The translations under genes were made by a program, and so were the position numbers. From assembly GCA_035528415.1 (NCBI GenBank), contig DATKYQ010000030.1:62001-126000 (forward strand): a DNA stretch of 64,000 nt, read 5' to 3'. Shown piece by piece: positions 26,518 through 34,560 of the stretch (positions are counted from its first letter, which is position 1; each line of letters begins with the position of its first letter). Under the pieces are notes generated by a model. The model was given only the letters and a program-made list of their open reading frames with translations, did no database searches and was not told the DNA's origin. This DNA is from DATKYQ01 sp035528415 (GTDB lineage: Bacteria; Myxococcota; B64-G9).

Positions 26518-27624
26518 GTGAACAAGACGATATCTCGTCTAGGGGCGCTTGCCTGCCTCCTGTTGATCGCCCTCCCGCTGCCGGTACCGGCGGCGGAGCC
26601 GGCCCTGCGGGTAAACATTCTCATCACCCATCCCCGGGCCTCCGAACTCGAGAACTTCGCGCGCTTGGTTGAGCGCGGCCTGTTGCAGGTGCCGGGTCTG
26701 CGGCTTACCGGCATCTACTCCAGCCAGGAGTCAGAAGACTACCAAGACGCCCGCAACTACGTCCTCGGGCGGGCGCCCGGCTGGATACACCTGCGTAAGA
26801 TTTCCTGTGAGCTTTCTTCTGAAAAAGTCTTTGGTCGGAACGACTGTAGCCCGATCTTCGATAAGTTGTTCGCCGACTCAGCCGGGATCGTCTTTACCGG
26901 CGGGCCGGACATACCTCCTTCGCTCTACGGCCAAAAGACGCTCTTGACCACGGTCATTGAGGATCCCCCGCGGCACTGGTTCGAGATCTCGTTCCTTTAC
27001 CATCTGCTCGGGGGCGATCGTGGAGAAAAGAGAGTGCCTTTGTTGACAAGGCGGCCCGCCTACATGGTATTGGGCCTGTGTCTTGGTATGCAGTCGATCA
27101 ACGTGGCCACAGGCGGCACTCTGGTGCAGGACATCCCATCGCATATCTACGGGGTAAAAACTTTTGAGGACGGCCTGCGCCTGCCGGACGAAAAGGTACA
27201 CCGTAGCTTCTCGGCTCCGCTATATCCGGCCGCCGGCGAGGGTTGGGCGGTCGTGCATCCCATAAGGCTCACAGGCGGCGCCGACTTCACAAAGACCCTG
27301 CTGCCTGAAGGCGGCACGGTGTCGGTGCTGAGTCTGCACCACCAGGCGATTGCCGGGCTAGGTCGCGGCCTCGATGTCTGGGCTACATCTGAAGACGGCA
27401 AGGTCATCGAGGCAATCAGGCATTCGAAATATCCGGGCATGATTGGAGTGCAGTTTCACCCGGAGAAAGAAATCCTGTTCGACGCAGGACCCTCTCCGGC
27501 CCAGCACATCGCGGTCTGGTTCGAAGGCGACCGAAGGGCCCAAGCCTTCGAGAGCTCCTTCTGGAAAATGATCTCGAAAAAGGTTCTCGAAAGCGCAAAA
27601 CAGGCGGGCGGCCGGCACAGATGA
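26518..27624 (+). CDS. Exported class I amidotransferase-like hydrolase (peptidase C26 type)
   Basis: A 368-codon gene starting with GTG 12 bp after hutU. A signal peptide (MNKTISRLGALACLLLIALP, cut near AEP) exports it. The rest is a class I glutamine-amidotransferase fold: nucleophile Cys188 in GLCLGMQ, and the His and Glu of the triad in GVQFHPEKE. Family relatives (PuuD, gamma-glutamyl hydrolase) cleave gamma-glutamyl bonds. An exported member is unusual, and the target could be a gamma-glutamyl peptide in the periplasm. The downstream MATE gene overlaps its stop by 4 nt, so synthesis of the two is coupled. Confidence 0.8.
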   Translation: MNKTISRLGALACLLLIALPLPVPAAEPALRVNILITHPRASELENFARLVERGLLQVPGLRLTGIYSSQESEDYQDARNYVLGRAPGWIHLRKISCELSSEKVFGRNDCSPIFDKLFADSAGIVFTGGPDIPPSLYGQKTLLTTVIEDPPRHWFEISFLYHLLGGDRGEKRVPLLTRRPAYMVLGLCLGMQSINVATGGTLVQDIPSHIYGVKTFEDGLRLPDEKVHRSFSAPLYPAAGEGWAVVHPIRLTGGADFTKTLLPEGGTVSVLSLHHQAIAGLGRGLDVWATSEDGKVIEAIRHSKYPGMIGVQFHPEKEILFDAGPSPAQHIAVWFEGDRRAQAFESSFWKMISKKVLESAKQAGGRHR

Positions 27625-29012
27625 AGCAACCAGGTGAAAACAGCCCCGAGATCATGTTGCCCGATAAGTTCATAGCTTCAGGGGCCGGCGGTGGTTTCGG
27701 CGAGGTCTGGCGCCTGTCCTACCCGGTAATCATCACCATGGCCTCGATGTCGCTGATGGGCCTGGTGGATACCTTCTTCATGGGTTTCGTCGGCACGCCG
27801 CAGCAGGGTGCTACCGGGCTGGGCGCGGTGCTCTCCTGGACGTTGATGTCGTTTTTCAACGGCACCATCACCGCCTCGAACACATTCGTGGCCCAGTTCT
27901 ACGGGGCTGCGACCTATAAAAAGTGCGCCGATATAGCCTGGCAGTCGTTCTTCATCGCATTGCTGTCTACGGCGGTAGTTCTAGGCGCCCTGGTTCCCAA
28001 CATCGCCGCCATCGTCGGAGCCATCGGCTCGTCCCCTGCGGTATCCGGCTTCGCCACACAGTACATGGACGTGCGCCTGCTGGGGGCCGCCTTTGTCTTT
28101 ACCAACTTCTGCGTGGTCAGCTTCCTGCGCGGCATCGGCGACACGCGCACACCGATGAAGGTGACACTGTTCGTCAACGTTCTCAACGTCGGCCTTACCT
28201 ACCTGCTGGTGTTCGGCCGCTTGGGGCTGCCGGCCATGGGAGTGCGCGGCGCGGCGCTGGGCACCGTCTTGAGCCAGTTAGTGGCGGCGGGCATCTACCT
28301 GGGAATCTTCTTCGGAAGGCGCACGCATGAGCGCTACTCCACTCGTCGCTTCAGGTTGCCGCAAGGCAGCCTGCTGCGCCGCTATCTCAAAGTCGGGCTG
28401 CCGATGGGTATTTGGTGGGTGCTCGAGATGGGCGGTTTTACCGTTTTTACCATGTTCGTCTCGACACTGGGAGACGTGCCGCTGGCCGGGCACCAGATCG
28501 TGCGCCAGATGGTGCACCTGTCGTTTCTGCCCGGGGTGGCCCTGGGGGTGGCGGCTACCACCCTGGTGGGGCAGTACCTCGGCGCCGGGGACGCCGAGTC
28601 GGCGGCGCGTAGCGCGCGGACGGCGATCAAGATAGCCTTGATCATCATGTGTTCGATGGGACTCGTCTTCGTCGTCTTGCGCTTCCAACTGGCGCGACTG
28701 TTCAACCGCGATCCGGTTGTCGTCAAGCTGGCGGCCAACCTGTTCCTCTTCGCCGCCGTGTTTCAGACCATGGATGCCCTGGGCACGGTATCTTCCGGCG
28801 CGGTGCGCGGCGCGGGCGACACGCGCTGGCCGATGCTGGTCTCGCTGCTGATGTCCTGGTTCTTCTTCGTGCCCAGCGTCTTCATTCTCGGCAAGCTGCT
28901 GGGCTACGGCGTCTACGGCGCCTGGACCGGGGCGACCATATACATATGCATACTGGGCCTGCTGCTCTACGGCCGGTTCCGGGGTGGCAAGTGGAAGACG
29001 ATGAAGATCTGA
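27621..29012 (+). CDS. MATE family efflux transporter
   Basis: A 463-residue integral membrane protein with twelve predicted helices in two related halves. The N-terminal half opens with a segment typical of the family (LSYPVIITMASMSLMGLVDT), and GAVRGAGDTRWPM appears in the second half, matching the GIGDTRTPM of the first. It should export a cation or small metabolite in exchange for Na+ or H+. Its ATG overlaps the stop of the hydrolase gene (ATGA), and its own stop overlaps the next start, so it sits in the middle of a translationally coupled run. The substrate is unknown but may relate to the upstream peptide/histidine enzymes. Confidence 0.92.
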   Translation: MKQPGENSPEIMLPDKFIASGAGGGFGEVWRLSYPVIITMASMSLMGLVDTFFMGFVGTPQQGATGLGAVLSWTLMSFFNGTITASNTFVAQFYGAATYKKCADIAWQSFFIALLSTAVVLGALVPNIAAIVGAIGSSPAVSGFATQYMDVRLLGAAFVFTNFCVVSFLRGIGDTRTPMKVTLFVNVLNVGLTYLLVFGRLGLPAMGVRGAALGTVLSQLVAAGIYLGIFFGRRTHERYSTRRFRLPQGSLLRRYLKVGLPMGIWWVLEMGGFTVFTMFVSTLGDVPLAGHQIVRQMVHLSFLPGVALGVAATTLVGQYLGAGDAESAARSARTAIKIALIIMCSMGLVFVVLRFQLARLFNRDPVVVKLAANLFLFAAVFQTMDALGTVSSGAVRGAGDTRWPMLVSLLMSWFFFVPSVFILGKLLGYGVYGAWTGATIYICILGLLLYGRFRGGKWKTMKI

Positions 29013-29701
29013 TGCTTGCCGCCGAGGGGGAGTCGACTCTGAAAATTATGGACGACAATTTACCCAAGGCCCAATGCGGCGACTGCATCGCCTTCATCAA
29101 ACAGACGGACGACGCTGCCGTGCGCGGGCCTTGCAAGCTCCGACCGGAGATGGGCATGATCTCAAACGCCTTGCCCGCCTGCGGCTTGCTGAGGCTGCGC
29201 GCTTCCCGCAAGGGCAAGGTCAACATTCCCAAGGATCCACCCAAGAGCCGTCGGGGCATGGGTCGGCGCTCAGCCCCTGTGCGCCCCGGCCGGCAGCCGC
29301 GGCCCACGATGGAAAACCCCACCCGTGGTGACACTTCCGGCACATTTGGAGACCAGGACATGGACAGAAACGGACTGAAGCAAGTGCTGCGCGAACTGCT
29401 GGAAGAAGAGACTCTTTACGGCTACCCGGAGATGGCTTCCCGCTGGCAGGAAGGCAGCCTGGTGTTCAAGCCCGCGGATCCGGCCAACCAGCCAAAGGAA
29501 GTGCCCATAGAGACATTCTTCCACAAGATCGTCATGCTCCGGGACAGGCTGCGGGTATTGGAGGCCAAACTCAATAGTCACGGCAAATTGAGCGAGCAGG
29601 ACAAGGTGGAGTTGCAGAGCTACATCTCCAAGTGCTACGGATCGCTGACCACCTTCAACGTGCTCTTCGCCGACAAGGCCGATCAGTTCAACTCCAAGTA
29701 G
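29012..29701 (+). CDS. Protein with four-cysteine HiPIP-like motif and conserved C-terminal domain
   Basis: I start the gene at the ATG that overlaps the MATE stop (TGATG); ATG at 29048 is the alternative. The N-terminal part has the spacing C-x2-C-x15-C-x15-C (CGDCIAF, GPCKL, ACGLL; Cys22, 25, 41, 57). That resembles the small iron-sulfur motif of benzylsuccinate synthase accessory subunits, but zinc binding is equally possible. A basic Pro/Arg linker follows (about 65-110), then a 100-residue helical domain (FFHKIVMLRDRLRVLEAKLN) with a conserved look but no name I know. 229 residues; function unknown. Confidence 0.7.
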   Translation: MLAAEGESTLKIMDDNLPKAQCGDCIAFIKQTDDAAVRGPCKLRPEMGMISNALPACGLLRLRASRKGKVNIPKDPPKSRRGMGRRSAPVRPGRQPRPTMENPTRGDTSGTFGDQDMDRNGLKQVLRELLEEETLYGYPEMASRWQEGSLVFKPADPANQPKEVPIETFFHKIVMLRDRLRVLEAKLNSHGKLSEQDKVELQSYISKCYGSLTTFNVLFADKADQFNSK

Positions 29702-29750
29702 TCAGTCGCCACTGTGCTACCTCCCGACAGAGATGGAAGGAGCCGGGAAG

Positions 29751-30527
29751 ATGACGAACTCTGAAGACGGACGGGTGGAATCGAGCGTGGAGCAGAGAAA
29801 AGTCGAAGACCTGTCGCAAGAGGAACTGGGTGTCTGGGTGCTGGATGCCATCCGGCGGGCTATGGTTCACTACGGTATGTGGTACACCGAGGTCGCTCAT
29901 CAACTGGGGGCCGAAGCGGCAAACCGGCTCGAGGGCCAGGCAGCGGAACGCGGCATGAAAATCATGATCGAGAGGCTTGGCAAGGTGCTGGGGTTCGAGA
30001 CCAAGAACGGAATGCCCAAGGCTCTTTCCGAAATGAAACGCGAAAAGCTCGTCGAGCTTGCCCGGGCGGTGTCCGTCAACTGGCTGGTGGGCGACGGAGT
30101 CTGGTTCCAGGCGGTGGAGCGAGAGCGGGACATGACCACGGCCAAGCTGTGCAACGACGGTTGCTGGGCGCACTTTTCACCCTACGAGGCCTACCGCATC
30201 AAGCAGTTGCTGGGCCTTTCCGAGAAGCCGGGCCTCATGGGGCTTGCCCAAGCGCTGCAGTTCCGGCTGTATGCCTGGATAAACCGCCAGTCACTGCGCT
30301 ACGAGGAAGACGGCAGCCTGAGAATGGAGATGAACGAGTGCCGAGTGCAGTTGGCCAGGAAGCGCAAGGGGCTCGACGACTACCCCTGCAAGTCAGCGGG
30401 CCTGGTCGAGTACCCCTTCTTTGCCACGGCCATAGACTCGAGGATTAGCACCGAGTGTATCGGCTGCCCCCCCGATCCCCACCCGCCCGAATGGTGGTGC
30501 GCCTGGCGCTTTCGTCTTACAACCTGA
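29751..30527 (+). CDS. DUF6125 family protein
   Basis: A 258-residue soluble protein that fits the DUF6125 family: GVWFQAVE, MTTAKLCNDGCWAHFSPYEA, MNECRVQLARKRKG, YPCKS, and the closing TECIGCPPD and WWCAWRF. ATG 29751 is chosen because AAGGAG lies 8 nt upstream; ATG 29733 is in frame but has no site. Six or seven conserved Cys suggest bound metal, though no site is established. It closes the pepD-hutU run, 49 bp after the previous gene, and converges on the lipoprotein gene ending at 30557. Confidence 0.78.
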   Translation: MTNSEDGRVESSVEQRKVEDLSQEELGVWVLDAIRRAMVHYGMWYTEVAHQLGAEAANRLEGQAAERGMKIMIERLGKVLGFETKNGMPKALSEMKREKLVELARAVSVNWLVGDGVWFQAVERERDMTTAKLCNDGCWAHFSPYEAYRIKQLLGLSEKPGLMGLAQALQFRLYAWINRQSLRYEEDGSLRMEMNECRVQLARKRKGLDDYPCKSAGLVEYPFFATAIDSRISTECIGCPPDPHPPEWWCAWRFRLTT

Positions 30528-30556
30528 TCTCTTTTCGATCCCTCGCTTCATTCGCA

Positions 30557-33133
30557 TTAGCGAAGTTCGGTGTAGGAGAAGGCTTTGACCAGGGTTGCCA
30601 GATCGTCGAGGTTGGTGTTGTTGAATGCCGGCAAGTCCTGGTAGCCGACGCCGGGCACCAGTTCTACGCTGACGAAGTCGGCCCTGGCCGAGCGATCGCC
30701 TTCGGGGGGCGCTGGTGGCAGATCGAAAGAGACGGGATTTTCGGCCAGGATGTTCCATTTTTTACCGGTTTCGTCCTCGAAGATCGCCTGAAAATAGTCA
30801 GCGGCGGGGGCCTGGTTGATGTCCAGGCGGCGGGCGGCCGGGTCGTAGGCCACATCGGCCGGAGTCATGAAGGGTGGGATAGTGCGGGCGCCGTCGAAGT
30901 CGTCGACGAACAAGACCTGACCTGCCAGCCGCAGCCTGGTGGAAGTCTGCGAGGCAAGACTGGCGATGTTGAACGCCAGTGCCAGGATCACCCGCCGGCA
31001 GGCATCCTCGGGAATTCGGCCGGCGACCTCCGCCGAGTGTAGAATGATGGGATCGTCGATCACGCCGTCCGGGTCGTCGGAATGACTTATCGAATCCAGC
31101 CCGGCGCTGATGCCCAAGGGCACCAGACCGTTCCCGCGGACGATCACTCCGCTGAGCACGACCACCACGTCGTAGGTTCCCACGGGGAGCCTGGGCGGCG
31201 TGATTGTCAGGCTGTGATCAATGGGAACATACAGTGTCATGTTCTCTGCCGGGAAGCCGTCATAGTCGGGGATGAAGTCGTCCGTCAGGCCGTTGCCGTT
31301 GAGATCGTTCGAATCCAGTAACTCGGGGATGGGGCTGATATGGACGTCGGACGCAATGGCGGAGTGGGAGCCGAAATCACCCAGGAGGGAGAGAATGATG
31401 CGGATGTACTCGATCTCGTCACCGCTCCAGATGGCGGGCATCAATAAGTCGATCAAGGCGCTGAGATCCATTTTGCCCCCGGTGGCCCAGGCTGCCCGCG
31501 TTCCCGGAATTCCCGTCGGCGTGGAGTACTGCTTGAACCAGGACGCGCCCAGGCCCAGGACGAAGCCCTCGGGGAACGGCACGTCCACTGAGGAACCCCC
31601 AAGGTTCATCGGCGTCACGACATTGTCGCCGAGCACCGTGCGCGGCTTGATGTTCGTCAGGCTGCCGGGCATACTGAGCCCGGCAATCCCCAGATTGACG
31701 TCGCAGACATGGCCGGCCTCACAACGTATCTTGTCAAAGTCGAGCAGGCCCTTGACTCCTCCGGATACGGCTGCGTCATTTTCGTCGAGGTGGTATATCT
31801 TGCCGAGATGGGCGATGACGTCCGGGGACTCCACCGCTTTCAGGGTGAGGTAGTGGTAGTTTGCCCTGGTGACGGTGATATCGGCCGGAGCGGCGGGGGA
31901 CAGCTCGATCGTGAATTCTACGGTCCCGTCCGCGCCCGTCGTCGCCGGAGGCTGAGCGCCCAGGGTCACGTCGGCGCCCTGTATGGGGATACCCTCCAGC
32001 TCATCGACGACCATCACCCGCGTGGATCCGGCCTGGGCTTCCCCGTAGTTGTACACATTGGCCCGGCAGGAGACGGCACAGCCGGCTACTGTCGCCGTGA
32101 TGGTGGTCGGCCCGGGCTGCGCGCCGGCGGTAGCCAGGCCGCTTGAATTCACGGAGACGATTCCGTCGTCGTCACTTGTCCAGTTGAACGGCACGCCCGG
32201 TGCAACGAGACCGTCTTGCAGGTAAGCCGTAGCGCTGAACTGAACCGGGGTTCCCTGTCGGACGACGGCGGAAGTTGGCTCCACCTGGCATGAGGCGATG
32301 TCCGCGCAGCCGAATGATCCTATGCAGTTACCCAGGTGGCAGACCTTGCCGGCGGGACAGTCCGAGTCGAAGCCGCAGTGATCGAAGTCGCAGGCGCCGT
32401 TTTTGCATTTGAGATCGCCTGCATTGGGAACGTCGGTACGCGCCCGGCAGTCGGCATCCGATGAGCAGGCCGGCATACACTCGGCGCTGAAAACATCGCA
32501 GGTCAGATCTACACAGCAGGCCGCGGGGTCCCTGACACATGATTCGTCTTCATCGAGGCAGGCGCACTCGCACTCGCGGGCGCCGTTGCAGGCAACATAA
32601 TCATCCGCACAATCAGGGACGGCACCCCGGCAATCGTAGTCGATGCAGCACAGGTGGCAAAGGTTGTCCTGGCAACAGTGCTCGCCCGAAGCGCAATCGC
32701 CGTCGAAGTCGCAGCCTATGGACACACAGCCGCCCCTGTCGGGGTCGCAGCGATTGTCCGGTGGGCACAGGCTATCGTCGGGTGTGTTTTCACAGTCGGC
32801 GGATGCCTCGATACATCTATCGATCGTACACGAGATTTCGTCGTCGCAGCTTATTGGTTCGCCGACGACGCAACCACTGTCTGAGCAGATCTCCTGTCCA
32901 TTGCAGTACTCATCGTCGTTGCAGTCGTTGTCACGACAGCACTCGCGGCAGCCCGTCTCGCCACAGCAAATCTCCCCGGCGCTGCAATCCGAATCAACGC
33001 AGCAATAGCGGCACTCGCCGTCAGGGCATTGTTTCCGATCCTCGGGGCAGGCAGGCCCGGCTTGATCCTGGCAGGCCGGGAATACTCCAATCGCGAAAAG
33101 CAGTAGCATTGCAGGAACAACGACATTTCTCAT
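30557..33133 (-). CDS. Large Cys-rich lipoprotein with Ig-like (BIG2-type) domain
   Basis: An 858-residue lipoprotein (lipobox FPAC, Cys21). The first 280 residues hold many short disulfide modules (DSDCxxGxxCC, DNDCNDDEYC, DSDCPAGKVC). A BIG2-like Ig domain follows (about 285-370), starting VEPTSAVVRQGTPVQFSA. Then comes a carboxypeptidase-regulatory-like domain (about 375-440). The C-terminal 400 residues are a beta-rich region that includes a calcium-type DSNDLNGNGLTDD segment and no recognised family. It belongs on the cell surface. GGGGGTGA precedes the ATG and a TATAAT box lies about 70 bp upstream. It faces the DUF6125 gene with a 29-bp gap. Confidence 0.82.
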   Translation of the reverse strand: MRNVVVPAMLLLFAIGVFPACQDQAGPACPEDRKQCPDGECRYCCVDSDCSAGEICCGETGCRECCRDNDCNDDEYCNGQEICSDSGCVVGEPISCDDEISCTIDRCIEASADCENTPDDSLCPPDNRCDPDRGGCVSIGCDFDGDCASGEHCCQDNLCHLCCIDYDCRGAVPDCADDYVACNGARECECACLDEDESCVRDPAACCVDLTCDVFSAECMPACSSDADCRARTDVPNAGDLKCKNGACDFDHCGFDSDCPAGKVCHLGNCIGSFGCADIASCQVEPTSAVVRQGTPVQFSATAYLQDGLVAPGVPFNWTSDDDGIVSVNSSGLATAGAQPGPTTITATVAGCAVSCRANVYNYGEAQAGSTRVMVVDELEGIPIQGADVTLGAQPPATTGADGTVEFTIELSPAAPADITVTRANYHYLTLKAVESPDVIAHLGKIYHLDENDAAVSGGVKGLLDFDKIRCEAGHVCDVNLGIAGLSMPGSLTNIKPRTVLGDNVVTPMNLGGSSVDVPFPEGFVLGLGASWFKQYSTPTGIPGTRAAWATGGKMDLSALIDLLMPAIWSGDEIEYIRIILSLLGDFGSHSAIASDVHISPIPELLDSNDLNGNGLTDDFIPDYDGFPAENMTLYVPIDHSLTITPPRLPVGTYDVVVVLSGVIVRGNGLVPLGISAGLDSISHSDDPDGVIDDPIILHSAEVAGRIPEDACRRVILALAFNIASLASQTSTRLRLAGQVLFVDDFDGARTIPPFMTPADVAYDPAARRLDINQAPAADYFQAIFEDETGKKWNILAENPVSFDLPPAPPEGDRSARADFVSVELVPGVGYQDLPAFNNTNLDDLATLVKAFSYTELR

Positions 33134-33201
33134 TTCATCACCCCCACGTCCGCCCCCGGATTTAGCCCGGGCACTTCGTTACAACGAGAAAAATCCTTTA
33201 T

Positions 33202-33207
33202 ATTATA
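33202..33207 (-). promoter_or_regulatory. -10 box (TATAAT) for the Cys-rich lipoprotein gene
   Basis: On the minus strand the sequence TTGTATAATATAAAGG stands out in an AT-rich island within the 276-bp divergent region. A clear -35 box is not visible, so an activator may be needed. Confidence 0.4.
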
Positions 33208-33409
33208 CAATATTCACCTGGTCGTGGCTGAAAAAGTTCCAAGGCGGGGCGCCAGCAGTGGCTGCCGAACAGATCACGGAGTTCATGGGGAGGAGTAGGA
33301 ATGGTGAAACAACTAATCTCATGGTCGAACTTGTTATCTTTCGCCATCTGATACACGTTTGCAGTTTCCGGCCCGCTTCACTTAACATGCTGATTTGAGG
33401 GAGGTAGCC

Positions 33410-34447
33410 ATGAGGCGTTTCTTGCACTTTGCGCTTGCGGTGATGCTTGGGGCTCTCATGCAACCGGCCTGCAACGAATCGGGGGCTCTAGACGGCGGAG
33501 ATCGGGACGCGGACATCCAGGAAGACGGCGACGGACAGGGGCTCACGGACGCCGACGGCTACTCGGCGGACCAGGGACCGGCCGATGAGGCCGGAGATCC
33601 GCAGCCGGCCGATCGGCCCGGAGATTTGCCGGCCGATGCGGGTGCCGATCCGGGCCCGGCCGAATTCCCGATTGCCGAACTCGATGATTTGAAACTGTAC
33701 ATCAATATCGGAGACTCGCTCGCCGCGGGATACGACGCCAGCGGTGAAAACGGCAGTGGCGGAAAAGGGTATGCAAGGCTGATGCTGGAGAATCATCCGG
33801 ATTATTCTAGCTACACCGCCCACAATCTCAGGTTCATCTATCCGGACGTCCAATTCCTGGACGTAAGCCACAGCGGCGACACCAGCTCGGATGCGCTGGC
33901 ACACCTCAAAAGCACATCGCTGCCCGACGTGAGCGGCGACGTCCTGGTCAGCCTGACCTGCGGCGGCAACGATTTCAATGACAGCATCTGGACCATGATC
34001 AGCACCAACCTGACCGAATCGGCGGCCGCCCTGTTGCAAGATAACTATCGCGAGATGGCGGGCCTGCTGCGTGACAAGTACGAAAAACCCGGCCTGGACT
34101 ACGAAGTGGTATTCCTGGTTACAAATATCCACGATCCCACCGCGGGCACAGGCGCCATTCCTCCGGAGTTTACTTCGGGATTCTGTGCAAAGATAAACGA
34201 TCCCCAGATGGCACTAGTTCGTGATCAGGTGGTCGGGAACCTGAATCTTTTCAACCAGCGCATTTACGAAGTCATCGCGGAACTGGGCGGCAATCTCGTG
34301 GACAATCACGGCGTCTTTTTCGACCACGGCATGAACGCCGCGGGCTCCGAGCGCTGGATCACCGACGATTGCGTTCATCCAAACAACGAGGGTCACAATC
34401 AACTCAGGCGTGAGGAATGGTACGTTCTGACGGGTGATCGGTTCTGA
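33410..34447 (+). CDS. SGNH/GDSL hydrolase-like lipoprotein
   Basis: A 345-residue lipoprotein (lipobox QPAC, Cys21); the start follows GAGGGAGG. A 65-residue Asp/Gly/Ala spacer leads to an SGNH hydrolase domain. Block I is NIGDSLAAGYD with the nucleophile Ser103. Block III is CGGNDFND, carrying the oxyanion Asn. Block V is DDCVHPN, with Asp320 and His323 completing the triad. Such enzymes are esterases, lipases or carbohydrate deacetylases. Its exported location suggests action on an envelope polysaccharide, lipid or outside substrate. It stands alone between a divergent lipoprotein gene and the MYXO-CTERM protein gene. Confidence 0.85.
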   Translation: MRRFLHFALAVMLGALMQPACNESGALDGGDRDADIQEDGDGQGLTDADGYSADQGPADEAGDPQPADRPGDLPADAGADPGPAEFPIAELDDLKLYINIGDSLAAGYDASGENGSGGKGYARLMLENHPDYSSYTAHNLRFIYPDVQFLDVSHSGDTSSDALAHLKSTSLPDVSGDVLVSLTCGGNDFNDSIWTMISTNLTESAAALLQDNYREMAGLLRDKYEKPGLDYEVVFLVTNIHDPTAGTGAIPPEFTSGFCAKINDPQMALVRDQVVGNLNLFNQRIYEVIAELGGNLVDNHGVFFDHGMNAAGSERWITDDCVHPNNEGHNQLRREEWYVLTGDRF

Positions 34448-34486
34448 TGGTGCGTCTGGCGTTTTCGGCTGAAGTCTGATCCTGGA

Positions 34487-34516
34487 TTGACAGATTGGGC
34501 CGTTGGCGTCTAGTGT
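34487..34516 (+). promoter_or_regulatory. Promoter of the MYXO-CTERM/MopE-repeat gene
   Basis: A perfect -35 box TTGACA (34487-34492) is followed after 18 bp by TAGTGT (34511-34516). Transcription would start near 34523, about 38 nt before the gene. Confidence 0.42.
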
Positions 34517-34560
34517 AAACTCCTGAATTCCGCGGGAACCAGGGAAGAAGCGAGGAAGAC

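Noticed and set aside
33203..33463. Minus-strand frame of 86 codons in the gap between two lipoprotein genes
   Set aside because: It overlaps the start and signal peptide of the SGNH lipoprotein gene and has no start signal.
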